DNA from: Acidobacteriota bacterium
Lineage (GTDB): Bacteria > Acidobacteriota > Terriglobia > Terriglobales > Acidobacteriaceae
Reading direction: 5' to 3'
Assembly (NCBI GenBank): GCA_021799945.1
Contig: JAJYZK010000095.1
Coordinates: forward strand, 1-9,353
DNA: 9,353 nt
Both the position numbers and the translations under genes were made by a program. Below the pieces are notes generated by a model. The model searched no databases. It was not told the DNA's origin and saw nothing but the letters and a program-made list of their open reading frames with translations. Shown here piece by piece: positions 1 through 5,513 of the stretch. Position 1 is the stretch's first letter, and the number at the start of each line of letters is the position of its first letter.

Positions 1-498
1 GAGAATGATGTTCTCCACGTCCTCGCCGACATAACCGGCCTCGGTGAGCGTGGTGGCGTCGACGATCGCGAAGGGCACGTCCAGCATCTTGGCCAGGGTG
101 TGGGCCAGGAGCGTTTTGCCGCTTCCGGTGGGCCCCACCAGCAGGATGTTGGACTTGGAGAGCTCGACGTCGTTGCCCCGCGTCCGGTTCATCTGGATGC
201 GTTTGTAATGGTTATAGACGGCCACCGCCAACTTCTTCTTCGTCTGATCCTGCCCGATCACGTACTCGTCGAGAAAGGCCTTCACCTCCTGCGGTTTGGG
301 CAGGTGGGAGGGCGCAGCGCCGGGCTGGGTTTCTCCGCGATCGTCCTCCAGAATCGAGTTGCAGACCGCGACGCATTCGTCGCAGATGTAGGCCCGCGGG
401 TAGTCGCTGGGAGAAGAGATGAGTTTGGCTACCGCATCCTGGGACTTGTGGCAGAACGAGCACCTCAGCGTATCGTCGGTTCCCCTTGGCGTTTTCAT
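1..498 (-). CDS. clpX: ATP-dependent Clp protease ATP-binding subunit ClpX, N-terminal part (open at left edge)
   Basis: Hexameric AAA+ unfoldase that recognises substrates, unfolds them with ATP and threads them into ClpP in the cytoplasm. The 166 codons present start at ATG (complement of 496-498). An AGGAG Shine-Dalgarno (complement of 506-510) lies 7 nt upstream. Residues 13-42 form the zinc-binding dimerisation domain: C13-x2-C16 and C39-x2-C42. A linker (about 50-68) leads to the AAA+ domain, with the EYVIGQDQ segment at 78-85, Walker A GPTGSGKT at 122-129, and a GYVGEDVENII segment at the window edge that is typical of ClpX. The rest of the AAA+ module (Walker B, sensors, IGF loop) lies outside. 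It begins 40 nt after the clpP stop on the same strand, so the two are almost certainly co-transcribed. The cysteine zinc finger distinguishes it from HslU and ClpA. Identification is secure. Confidence 0.98.
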   Translation of the reverse strand, partial: MKTPRGTDDTLRCSFCHKSQDAVAKLISSPSDYPRAYICDECVAVCNSILEDDRGETQPGAAPSHLPKPQEVKAFLDEYVIGQDQTKKKLAVAVYNHYKRIQMNRTRGNDVELSKSNILLVGPTGSGKTLLAHTLAKMLDVPFAIVDATTLTEAGYVGEDVENIIL

Positions 499-538
499 AC
501 CCGGACTCCTTTGCCCTGGCGGCCTCTCCAAAAATCCA

Positions 539-1129
539 CTAAGTTCGCGGTCGATCTATGATTTCGTCGATGATTCCGTACTCTTTGGCCTGATGCGCGT
601 TCATGATAAAGTCCCGCTCGACATCCCGTTCAATCCTCTCGAGAGACTGCCCGGTGTGTTTGGACATGAGGGTGTTGGTGATTTCGCGGATGCGCAGAAT
701 CTCCCGCGCGTGAATATCGATATCCGTCGCCTGGCCGGAAAGACCGCCCATCGACGGCTGATGAATGAGAATGCGGGAATTGGGCAGGGCGAAGCGCTTG
801 CCCGGGTTGCCGCTCATCAGCAGAAACGCCGCCATGCTCGCGGCCTGTCCGATGCAATAGGTCACCACATCGTTGCGGATGAACTGCATGGTGTCGTAAA
901 TCGCCAGCCCCGCGGTGATGGAGCCGCCGGGAGAATTGATGTAGAGCTGCAAATCCTTCTCCGGGTCTTCGCCCGAGAGGAACAACATCTGCGCGATGAT
1001 CAGATTGGCGATCTGGTCGTCGATAGGCGTGCCCAGAAAGATAATGTTGTCGCGAAGCAGACGGGAATAGATGTCGTAGGCGCGCTCGCCTCGGCTCGTC
1101 TGCTCGATCACCATGGGTACTAATGCCAT
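539..1129 (-). CDS. clpP: ATP-dependent Clp protease proteolytic subunit ClpP
   Basis: Serine peptidase that forms the tetradecameric barrel of ClpXP and degrades unfolded substrates delivered by ClpX. The product is 196 residues, the usual length. The catalytic triad is visible: Ser98 in GQAASMAAF, His123 in LIHQP and Asp173 in VERDF. Other family hallmarks are the NSPGG segment (65-69) and the C-terminal EYGIIDEI (183-190). I chose the ATG at 1127-1129, giving MALVPMVIEQTSRGERAYD, because this matches the usual ClpP N-terminus. An in-frame GTG at 1145-1147 would add six residues (VRARAS) but has GGAGA abutting it. No strong Shine-Dalgarno precedes the ATG, only a GA-rich run. It lies 96 nt after tig and 40 nt before clpX, so it sits mid-operon. 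Confidence 0.98.
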   Translation of the reverse strand: MALVPMVIEQTSRGERAYDIYSRLLRDNIIFLGTPIDDQIANLIIAQMLFLSGEDPEKDLQLYINSPGGSITAGLAIYDTMQFIRNDVVTYCIGQAASMAAFLLMSGNPGKRFALPNSRILIHQPSMGGLSGQATDIDIHAREILRIREITNTLMSKHTGQSLERIERDVERDFIMNAHQAKEYGIIDEIIDRPRT

Positions 1130-1182
1130 GCTCGCTCTTGCTCTCACTCTCCGGGTTTGTCGGTCCCAGTTTGACGCCGCCC

Positions 1183-1199
1183 TTTCGGGCAGCCCGAAA
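1183..1199. repeat. 17-nt perfect dyad between tig and clpP
   Basis: TTTCGGGC-A-GCCCGAAA is a perfect inverted repeat with a single central base. As RNA it can form a 7-bp stem with a 3-nt loop. It lies 27 nt past the tig stop and about 54 nt before the clpP ATG. No U-tract follows on the minus strand, so it is not a classical intrinsic terminator. It could be an intercistronic processing or stabilising hairpin that sets tig versus clpP dosage, or a protein-binding dyad. An alternative GCCC/GGGC pairing (1179-1182 with 1187-1190) overlaps it. The symmetry is seen directly; the role is unknown. Confidence 0.5.
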
Positions 1200-1225
1200 T
1201 AATTCCGCCGCGGCCGGAGCCACGG

Positions 1226-2599
1226 TCAGGAGGCTTGGCGCTCGTACAGCCGGGCCCCGGTCTTTTCGCGGCGCAATCGTTCCCGGATTCTAGCCACGCC
1301 GCCATCCGCAGTCAAACGTTTGCGGAGATTCTCGAGCGGCTCTCCAGTCTGGGCGCTCAGAATCTCCAGCTCCCGCTGCGTCTCCTCCTCCGATGCCTCG
1401 ATTCCTTCCGCGGCGGCGATGCGGTCCAGCAGGATCGATCCCTTTACCTCGGCGAGCGCCGGCTCCCTCTGCGCCGCTCGAAGCCGTTCGAAATCCAGCT
1501 TCCGCATATCCTCCGTCCGCATTCCCTGCGCCGCGAGCGCCCGCAGGCCGCGATCCAGGCGAAGATCGATCTGCCGCTGCACCAGGGACTCGGGAACGGG
1601 AAACCGAAACTGCGCGATCAGCAACTCCACCAGCCGGTCTTTCGCCGCCGCTTCCAGCCGTCTGCGCTTTTCGCCGGCCATGTGCTGGCGGAGCTTCTCC
1701 TTGAAATCCGCGAGGTCCGTGAAGTCCCCCAATTCCTTCGCCAGGCTGTCGTCCATCTCCGGCAGAATCTTCCGCTTGATTCCCGTGACGGTCATTTCGT
1801 ACGTCACCGTCCTGCCGGCCAAGCTGCGTTCGCCGAAATCCGCGGGGTACGAAGTTTCAAACTTGATCTCCTGTCCGCGCCGCGCGCCGCGGAGCGCGGT
1901 GTTAAAGCTCTCGAACGTGGATGCGCCGCCCACTTCGATGGCGACATCCTGGCCGGAAATGGGCCGCTCTGCCTGATCCGGCGCCTCCGGGCTCGGCTGC
2001 ACGCTGCCGGTGAAGCTCACCTGGGCAAAGTCGCGATCGGCCAGCGGCCTATCCTCTTCCACCATCTCCATCGCCGCGCGCGATTCGCGAATCCGCTCGA
2101 GCTCCGCTTCCACCTCCGCCTCGCTCAGGGATGTCTCCGGTTTCTCCACTGTGACCTGTTCATACCCCGCCAATGAGAACTCTGGCAATACCTCAAAGGC
2201 GGCCCGAAGGTGTAAGGGCTTGTCCTCCTCCAGGCTCAGATCGGTAATCCGCGGCTGAGAGACCGGCTCCAGTCCGCTCCGCTCCATCGCCGCGCGGAAG
2301 TGGTCCGGCAGCAGCGCCTCAATGACATCCTGACGGATCTGCGAAGCAAAGCGGGCGCGGATGTAGGATTCGGGAACCTTGCCCGCGCGGAAACCGGGAA
2401 GCCGCGCCGTCCGCTGGTAGCGTCGGATTACCTGCCGGAAACTGCGGCCGACCTCCTCCGCCGGGGCCTCGATCTCAACCTGCCGGGTGCATTCCGGGTT
2501 GAGCACGGGTCCTTGCGCGTGGTTTTCCGCCGAACCCGCGTCTATGGGCTTGGCCTGCTCGCTCTGGGCAGTACTTTCGATTGTCTCAGTCAAACTCAA
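1226..2599 (-). CDS. tig: Trigger factor (ribosome-associated chaperone and peptidyl-prolyl isomerase)
   Basis: Binds the ribosome at the exit tunnel and shields and folds nascent chains. The product is 457 residues, near the family's usual length. After a polar, Glu/Ala-rich tail (residues 1-36) comes the ribosome-binding domain (about 37-150), with the diagnostic signature GFRAGKVP at 69-76. An FKBP-like isomerase domain follows (about 188-280: FAQVSFTG, FESFNTALRGARRGQEIKF, VTYEMTVTGIKRK). The rest is the helical, substrate-cradling C-terminal domain. No in-frame ATG precedes the ribosome-binding domain. I chose TTG (complement of 2597-2599) because GGAAGG (complement of 2605-2610) sits 5 nt upstream. 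A GTG at 2504-2506 (Val32) would remove the tail, but its AAGGA is only 3 nt away. An upstream ATG at 2616-2618 is out of frame and hits a stop after 10 codons. It is the first gene of the tig-clpP-clpX operon. Confidence 0.97.
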   Translation of the reverse strand: MSLTETIESTAQSEQAKPIDAGSAENHAQGPVLNPECTRQVEIEAPAEEVGRSFRQVIRRYQRTARLPGFRAGKVPESYIRARFASQIRQDVIEALLPDHFRAAMERSGLEPVSQPRITDLSLEEDKPLHLRAAFEVLPEFSLAGYEQVTVEKPETSLSEAEVEAELERIRESRAAMEMVEEDRPLADRDFAQVSFTGSVQPSPEAPDQAERPISGQDVAIEVGGASTFESFNTALRGARRGQEIKFETSYPADFGERSLAGRTVTYEMTVTGIKRKILPEMDDSLAKELGDFTDLADFKEKLRQHMAGEKRRRLEAAAKDRLVELLIAQFRFPVPESLVQRQIDLRLDRGLRALAAQGMRTEDMRKLDFERLRAAQREPALAEVKGSILLDRIAAAEGIEASEEETQRELEILSAQTGEPLENLRKRLTADGGVARIRERLRREKTGARLYERQAS

Positions 2600-2640
2600 A
2601 TTGGCCTTCCGGAATCATAGCGATGCCTTCAGCTTTCGCC

Positions 2641-2712
2641 GTCAGGGAAGCGATCCCGACTCGATCCCCCCCTATCGGGGTAGATCGGGGCCTGACTGCC
2701 AATGGGTCGGGA
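2641..2712 (-). promoter_or_regulatory. Structured tig leader with two mutually exclusive pairings
   Basis: This lies in the leader predicted for the tig transcript. Pairing A joins 2706-2712 with 2654-2660 (TCCCGAC with GTCGGGA, 7 bp, read on the minus strand). Pairing B joins 2691-2696 with 2641-2646 (GTCAGG with CCTGAC, 6 bp). The two cross, so they are either alternatives or a pseudoknot. Inside pairing A lie a CGATC/GATCG pair and a CCCC-TATC-GGGG mini-hairpin (2669-2680). Pairing B ends about 40 nt before the TTG start. I recognise no known riboswitch or thermometer. A temperature- or feedback-sensitive leader would make sense for a chaperone gene, but that is inference. Confidence 0.35.
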
Positions 2713-2725
2713 CTCGTCTCTCTTC

Positions 2726-2754
2726 ATGGTAAGAGGCTTTGTAGAGGGGGTCAA
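2726..2754 (-). promoter_or_regulatory. Candidate sigma70-type promoter of tig-clpP-clpX
   Basis: On the minus strand, a TTGACC -35 box (complement of 2749-2754, 5 of 6 consensus) is followed by exactly 17 nt and a TACCAT -10 box (complement of 2726-2731, 4 of 6). The predicted transcription start is near 2719, giving a 5' leader of about 120 nt before the tig TTG. I saw no CIRCE or other heat-shock operator overlapping it. Confidence 0.5.
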
Positions 2755-2810
2755 ACCGGCCAATCCCCATGCTCCCCAGGGGTTCCCAAGGTGATTCCTC
2801 GGGATAGTTC

Positions 2811-2849
2811 CTTGAGCCGCGGCCTGCGGCCGGCGCAGGTCGCGGCAAG
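2811..2849 (-). terminator. Large GC-rich hairpin downstream of the aldose epimerase gene (no U-tract)
   Basis: Positions 2816-2827 (GCCGCGGCCTGC) and 2835-2846 (GCAGGTCGCGGC) form a 12-position stem around a 7-nt loop (GGCCGGC). A CTT/AAG extension (2811-2813 with 2847-2849) lies across a 2-nt bulge. The odd pair 2822/2840 is G-U on the plus-strand RNA but C-A on the minus. It lies 69-107 nt after the epimerase stop and before the tig promoter, where a terminator would be expected. Neither strand has a following T-run. It may be a Rho-type or 3'-stabilising hairpin, or a dispersed palindromic element. Confidence 0.4.
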
Positions 2850-2855
2850 CTCCTG

Positions 2856-2879
2856 GTTACGGTTGTAGTTACGGTCGTA
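2856..2879. repeat. Two tandem 12-mers next to a small hairpin
   Basis: GTTACGGTTGTA (2856-2867) and GTTACGGTCGTA (2868-2879) are direct tandem copies differing at one base. The second runs into a perfect 5-bp hairpin, GGTCG-TAATG-CGACC (2873-2887). All of this lies between the large hairpin and the epimerase stop. Apart from this, the hairpin, the promoter and the leader, I see nothing gene-like in 2600-2917. It may be a simple replication duplication or a binding-site pair. Confidence 0.45.
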
Positions 2880-2917
2880 ATGCGACCTTCGGAATCCGCC
2901 AGGAGGAGCCTGCCTCG

Positions 2918-4279
2918 CTACTTCCCAGCAGCTTCGGGGGTGAAGAGCTTCAGCCGAACTCGCCAGGTTACCGAATGCCCGGGTTGCAAGGTCACCATTC
3001 CGGTGTCCATCCCTTTCCACTCCCGGCCAAAGGGGTCGGCGAAATTGAATTGTTCCTCGATCGCGGCGAAGTCTGCGCCGTGCGGCGAATAGACCTGCAC
3101 GGTCTTGATTTCGGGGGAGATCCCGTCAATCTCAATTCCATAGTTCGATTTCGGATCCGACAGCCTCACCGGCATCACGCCGCCGCTCCAGGTCAGGTGG
3201 GAGAAATTATCGTCGAGAAAACGATCGTCGAGGGGGACGCCGTCCGGACGGTTGTAGTCGTACACCGTACCTTTTATCGGCTTCAACTTTCCTGTGGGGA
3301 AGACATCATCGTAGTTGTTCACCGCAGCCATGCTTGCAGCCGGAATGGACAGCCGAGCCTGCGTTCGGTCCCCGCTGGGGATGGAGAAATAAGGATGCCA
3401 GCCGATGGAGATCGGCTCCGGCTCCCCGCCAACATTCTTCGCCGTAATGGATGCGTCGACCGCATCGCCGGTCAACGCGATCGTGAACGCGATATCGGTA
3501 TTCGAGAGCCAGTGGCCGCCGAAATTCCCGGCGTGAATCACCCCGGTCTCCGTCTGTCCGTCGGAGGTAGTCAGGGTCTGCAGGTCCACGGCTTGGTCCC
3601 TGAGAATCAGCCCGTGCATTGCGACCTTGCGCGCTCCGGGCGCCTTGCCCTGCGTGTTTGCCGGCAGGGTAAGACGGTGGCCGCGCCAGGAGGTCACCAC
3701 CGAATCGCCGTCGGGCGTCAGCGCGCCGACGATGCGATTCGGATAGGGAATCAGAAAGGCTCCGCCGAAGGAGTAGCTGGCGGCGCCCATGGCGTCGTTG
3801 CCGGCTCCAGTCAGGCGACTGGCCGCCTCCTCCACCGAGACCGAGTGGAGCAATGGAATTTCTCCCTTGCCCGGGATGTCGGCTGTGATCTGAAACACGT
3901 TCATGCCGCGGCCGGGAAATAAGGTGAGGGAGAGGAACTCGGGATTCGCTCCTTCTCGGGTCGCCTTTCTTCGCAGAGTCACCACTTTCTCGCCGCCCAC
4001 CTCGGGCGCGGCCGGCGCCGCGGCCGGCTTCGCCTGCTCCGCCGGTTGCGCGGGCCGGGACTGACATCCCAGCGCCAGCAGCCCGGAAATGGCTGCGGCC
4101 GGCAACGCGCCTGCGCGTGTTCTCCGGAGGAAGCGTTGCACGGCCCCGATTGCGTTTTCGACGCCGCCTGCGCCCGTGCAAGGAATGCTCGCGGGAGTGA
4201 ATCCGCGCACGGCCGCGGAATTCTGCGTTGCGTTCTTCAGCTCGTTCATTGGCTCGTTCACTGCCTCGTCCATTGGCAT
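2918..4279 (-). CDS. Exported aldose 1-epimerase (galactose-mutarotase-like), putative lipoprotein
   Basis: Predicted to interconvert alpha and beta anomers of an aldose in the cell envelope. From ATG (complement of 4277-4279) the product is 453 residues, longer than the usual 330-400. Family landmarks in order are YPNRI (179-183), HGL with His222, GWHPYF with His295 (expected acid) and AIEEQFNFADPF with Glu408 in the place of the catalytic base. An LxPG segment and beta-strand end (LQPGHSVTWRVRLKLF) close the protein. A hydrophobic stretch ending LLALGC (Cys72) resembles a lipobox, followed by an Ala/Pro-rich linker. The start is uncertain. GAGAGG lies 3 nt before this ATG and 9 nt before a second ATG (4273); a TTG at 4300 is also open. 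A GTG at 4141 would give a normal-length lipoprotein signal peptide (QRFLRRTRAGALPAAA...C) but lacks a clear Shine-Dalgarno. Sugar specificity cannot be read from sequence. Confidence 0.85.
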   Translation of the reverse strand: MPMDEAVNEPMNELKNATQNSAAVRGFTPASIPCTGAGGVENAIGAVQRFLRRTRAGALPAAAISGLLALGCQSRPAQPAEQAKPAAAPAAPEVGGEKVVTLRRKATREGANPEFLSLTLFPGRGMNVFQITADIPGKGEIPLLHSVSVEEAASRLTGAGNDAMGAASYSFGGAFLIPYPNRIVGALTPDGDSVVTSWRGHRLTLPANTQGKAPGARKVAMHGLILRDQAVDLQTLTTSDGQTETGVIHAGNFGGHWLSNTDIAFTIALTGDAVDASITAKNVGGEPEPISIGWHPYFSIPSGDRTQARLSIPAASMAAVNNYDDVFPTGKLKPIKGTVYDYNRPDGVPLDDRFLDDNFSHLTWSGGVMPVRLSDPKSNYGIEIDGISPEIKTVQVYSPHGADFAAIEEQFNFADPFGREWKGMDTGMVTLQPGHSVTWRVRLKLFTPEAAGK

Positions 4280-4410
4280 TCGCCTCTCGCCTTTCCCCAA
4301 CTCACCCGCGCCGGGCGAGAACCCTCCTCCTCCCGCACGGCGCGCCTCCCCCCGGCTTCGAGACCGCCCCCGGGTTCAAAGGCCCTGGCTGTGTACAAAA
4401 TTCCCGCGCG

Positions 4411-4439
4411 CTGGGTTCAGGCCGGAAAAACCTACCCAG
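4411..4439. other. Bulged hairpin in the divergent intergenic region
   Basis: CTGGGT-(tc)-AGG at 4411-4421 pairs with CCT-ACCCAG at 4431-4439, giving nine base pairs with a 2-nt bulge and a 9-nt loop containing AAAAA. It lies between the divergent epimerase and uracil-DNA glycosylase genes, 50 nt upstream of the latter's -35 box. GTGTAC occurs on both sides (4391-4396 and 4439-4444, the first inside a TGTACA palindrome at 4392-4397). No T-run follows on either strand. It may be a regulator site or a structure in the epimerase leader. I found no clear epimerase promoter in 4280-4488. Confidence 0.3.
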
Positions 4440-4488
4440 TGTACGCCAAAAATCGGCCCACTCCGGCTCGCGCCTCCCATTCGGGCGG

Positions 4489-4516
4489 TTGCCAGGACGA
4501 CTCGCCAATCTACAAT
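4489..4516 (+). promoter_or_regulatory. Near-consensus promoter of the uracil-DNA glycosylase gene
   Basis: TTGCCA (4489-4494, 5 of 6 to TTGACA), a 16-nt spacer, then TACAAT (4511-4516, 5 of 6 to TATAAT). The seventh base after the -10 box is G4523, the first base of the GTG start codon, so the transcript is predicted to be leaderless. AGGGA at 4517-4521 abuts the start codon and is too close to serve as a Shine-Dalgarno. Confidence 0.65.
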
Positions 4517-4522
4517 AGGGAT

Positions 4523-5269
4523 GTGTGCGCCGAGCCCCAAAAGAGTCCGCTTGCCGTCTTCAACGACGACGTCGTACGGTGCCAGAAATGCGCGCGTCTT
4601 CGCGTCTATTGCGAGAGCATTGCCTACAGTAAAAGGCGCGCGTACAGCGACTGGATCTATTGGGCCAAGCCGGTTCCTTCTTTTGGCGACGAGCGGGCGA
4701 GTGTGCTGATTCTCGGACTGGCCCCTGGGGCGCATGGCTCCAACCGCACCGGGCGGCCGTTTACCGGCGACGGCTCTGGAGATTTTCTCTATCCCGTCCT
4801 GCATGCGACCGGCTTCGCTTCGCAGGCCAGGTCTGTCTCCCGCAGCGATGGCATGCAGTTGCGCGGCTGCTGGATCAGCGCGGTGGTCCGATGCGCTCCG
4901 CCGGATAACAAGCCCCGGCCCGAGGAGCTGACCAACTGCGCGCCGCATCTGGATCGTGAAATCGCTTTGCTCCCCAACCTGCGAGTGATCGTCTGCCTGG
5001 GACGCGTCGCCTTCGACGCCTTCCTCCGGCATCTCAAACGAGTAGGGCAGTTGGAGAAGCGGCGCTACCGTTTTGCGCATGGGGCCGAGTACGAACTTGC
5101 CGGCGGCCGCCATCTGCTCGCCAGCTTTCATCCTTCCCTGCAAAACACGAGCACCCGCAAGCTCTCCCAGGCCATGCTGCTGGAGATTTTTGAGCGGGCG
5201 CGGGCGATTGTTCCGCGCTGGGCGCCGGAGGCCGGGAGCGAGGGCGAGCGCCGCGCGGTGACGGCTTAG
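4523..5269 (+). CDS. udgB: Uracil-DNA glycosylase, family 5 (UdgB-type, iron-sulfur)
   Basis: Removes uracil, and in characterised family 5 members other deaminated bases, from DNA to start base-excision repair. The product is 248 residues from GTG at 4523. The motif GLAPGAHGSNRTGRPFTGDGSG (residues 65-86) is the family 5 signature and lacks the family 4 active-site form. HPSLQNTST (203-211) is the matching C-terminal DNA-contact motif. Candidate 4Fe-4S ligands are C20 and C23 (CQKC), C124 (VRCAPP) and C139 (NCAPHL), the layout known in families 4 and 5. No in-frame ATG, GTG or TTG lies between 4523 and the first cluster cysteine, and the promoter ends 6 nt before the GTG, so this start is well supported. 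The ATG at 4521 is out of frame. It probably shares a transcript with the small membrane protein 26 nt downstream. Confidence 0.93.
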   Translation: MCAEPQKSPLAVFNDDVVRCQKCARLRVYCESIAYSKRRAYSDWIYWAKPVPSFGDERASVLILGLAPGAHGSNRTGRPFTGDGSGDFLYPVLHATGFASQARSVSRSDGMQLRGCWISAVVRCAPPDNKPRPEELTNCAPHLDREIALLPNLRVIVCLGRVAFDAFLRHLKRVGQLEKRRYRFAHGAEYELAGGRHLLASFHPSLQNTSTRKLSQAMLLEIFERARAIVPRWAPEAGSEGERRAVTA

Positions 5270-5295
5270 CCCGGCGCAGGCAGAGGGCGAACTTC

Positions 5296-5451
5296 ATGTT
5301 CATCGATATATTGATCGCGCTGCTGGGCCTGCTGCTGATCGCCGCCTTTCCCGCTTGGCGGCACGCCCGCGCCTGGGGCTATCTGCCCAGCGCCGGCATC
5401 GCCATCATTCTTTTCGTCGTGGTGATTCTTCGCATGTTGCGCGTGGTTTGA
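5296..5451 (+). CDS. DUF3309-type small membrane protein
   Basis: A 51-residue protein of unknown function. It has a hydrophobic helix at about 2-18 (IDILIALLGLLLIAA), a conserved-looking loop FPAWRHARAWGYLPS at 18-32, and a second hydrophobic helix at about 33-46 ending in Arg residues. The P-x-W-x-H-x-R-x-WGY-x-PS loop between two helices, at about 50 residues, is how I recognise the DUF3309 family. That is recall, not a search. The start is ATG at 5296 with GAGGG (5283-5287) 8 nt upstream, a good Shine-Dalgarno, unlike the leaderless gene before it. It lies 26 nt after the glycosylase stop on the same strand and is probably its operon partner. The role is unknown. Confidence 0.8.
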   Translation: MFIDILIALLGLLLIAAFPAWRHARAWGYLPSAGIAIILFVVVILRMLRVV

Positions 5452-5489
5452 CGCCAGGCGCAAACCGGGGCGGCGCGGCTTGCGGACGG

Positions 5490-5513
5490 GCTCCAGTGAC
5501 GGGGCTCTGGAGC
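5490..5513. repeat. 7-bp inverted repeat spanning the tRNA-Gly 3' end
   Basis: GCTCCAG (5490-5496) and CTGGAGC (5507-5513) are perfect inverted copies 10 nt apart. The right arm contains the tRNA's encoded CCA, discriminator and last two acceptor bases, so in the tRNA precursor the trailer can pair with the mature 3' end. No T-run follows. It could be a factor-dependent termination or 3'-processing structure for the tRNA, or act in the opposite direction after the small membrane protein gene. Confidence 0.4.

Noticed and set aside
1235..2176. Long plus-strand frames overlapping the trigger factor gene.
   Set aside because: They are Arg/Ser/Leu-rich shadows of tig, which has the GFRAGKVP signature and a full three-domain layout.
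2662..2740. Possible tRNA or known riboswitch in the tig upstream region, suggested by C/G runs.
   Set aside because: No cloverleaf, T-loop or recognisable aptamer core could be found. Only the pairings reported above are supported.
2918..3060. Apparent loss of the catalytic glutamate in the aldose epimerase, because LQPG has Gln.
   Set aside because: LQPG corresponds to the late LxPG segment. The catalytic Glu is better placed in AIEEQFNFADPF (Glu408), so the active site looks intact.
4046..4522. An upstream extension of the glycosylase frame by about 160 codons.
   Set aside because: This part overlaps the start of the divergent epimerase gene and reads as low-complexity translation. It also contains the promoter, and the family begins shortly before the first cluster cysteine pair.
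4521..4709. ATG at 4521 as the glycosylase start.
   Set aside because: It is in a different frame (MCAPSPKRVRL...) that lacks the family motifs. The GTG 2 nt later is in the correct frame.
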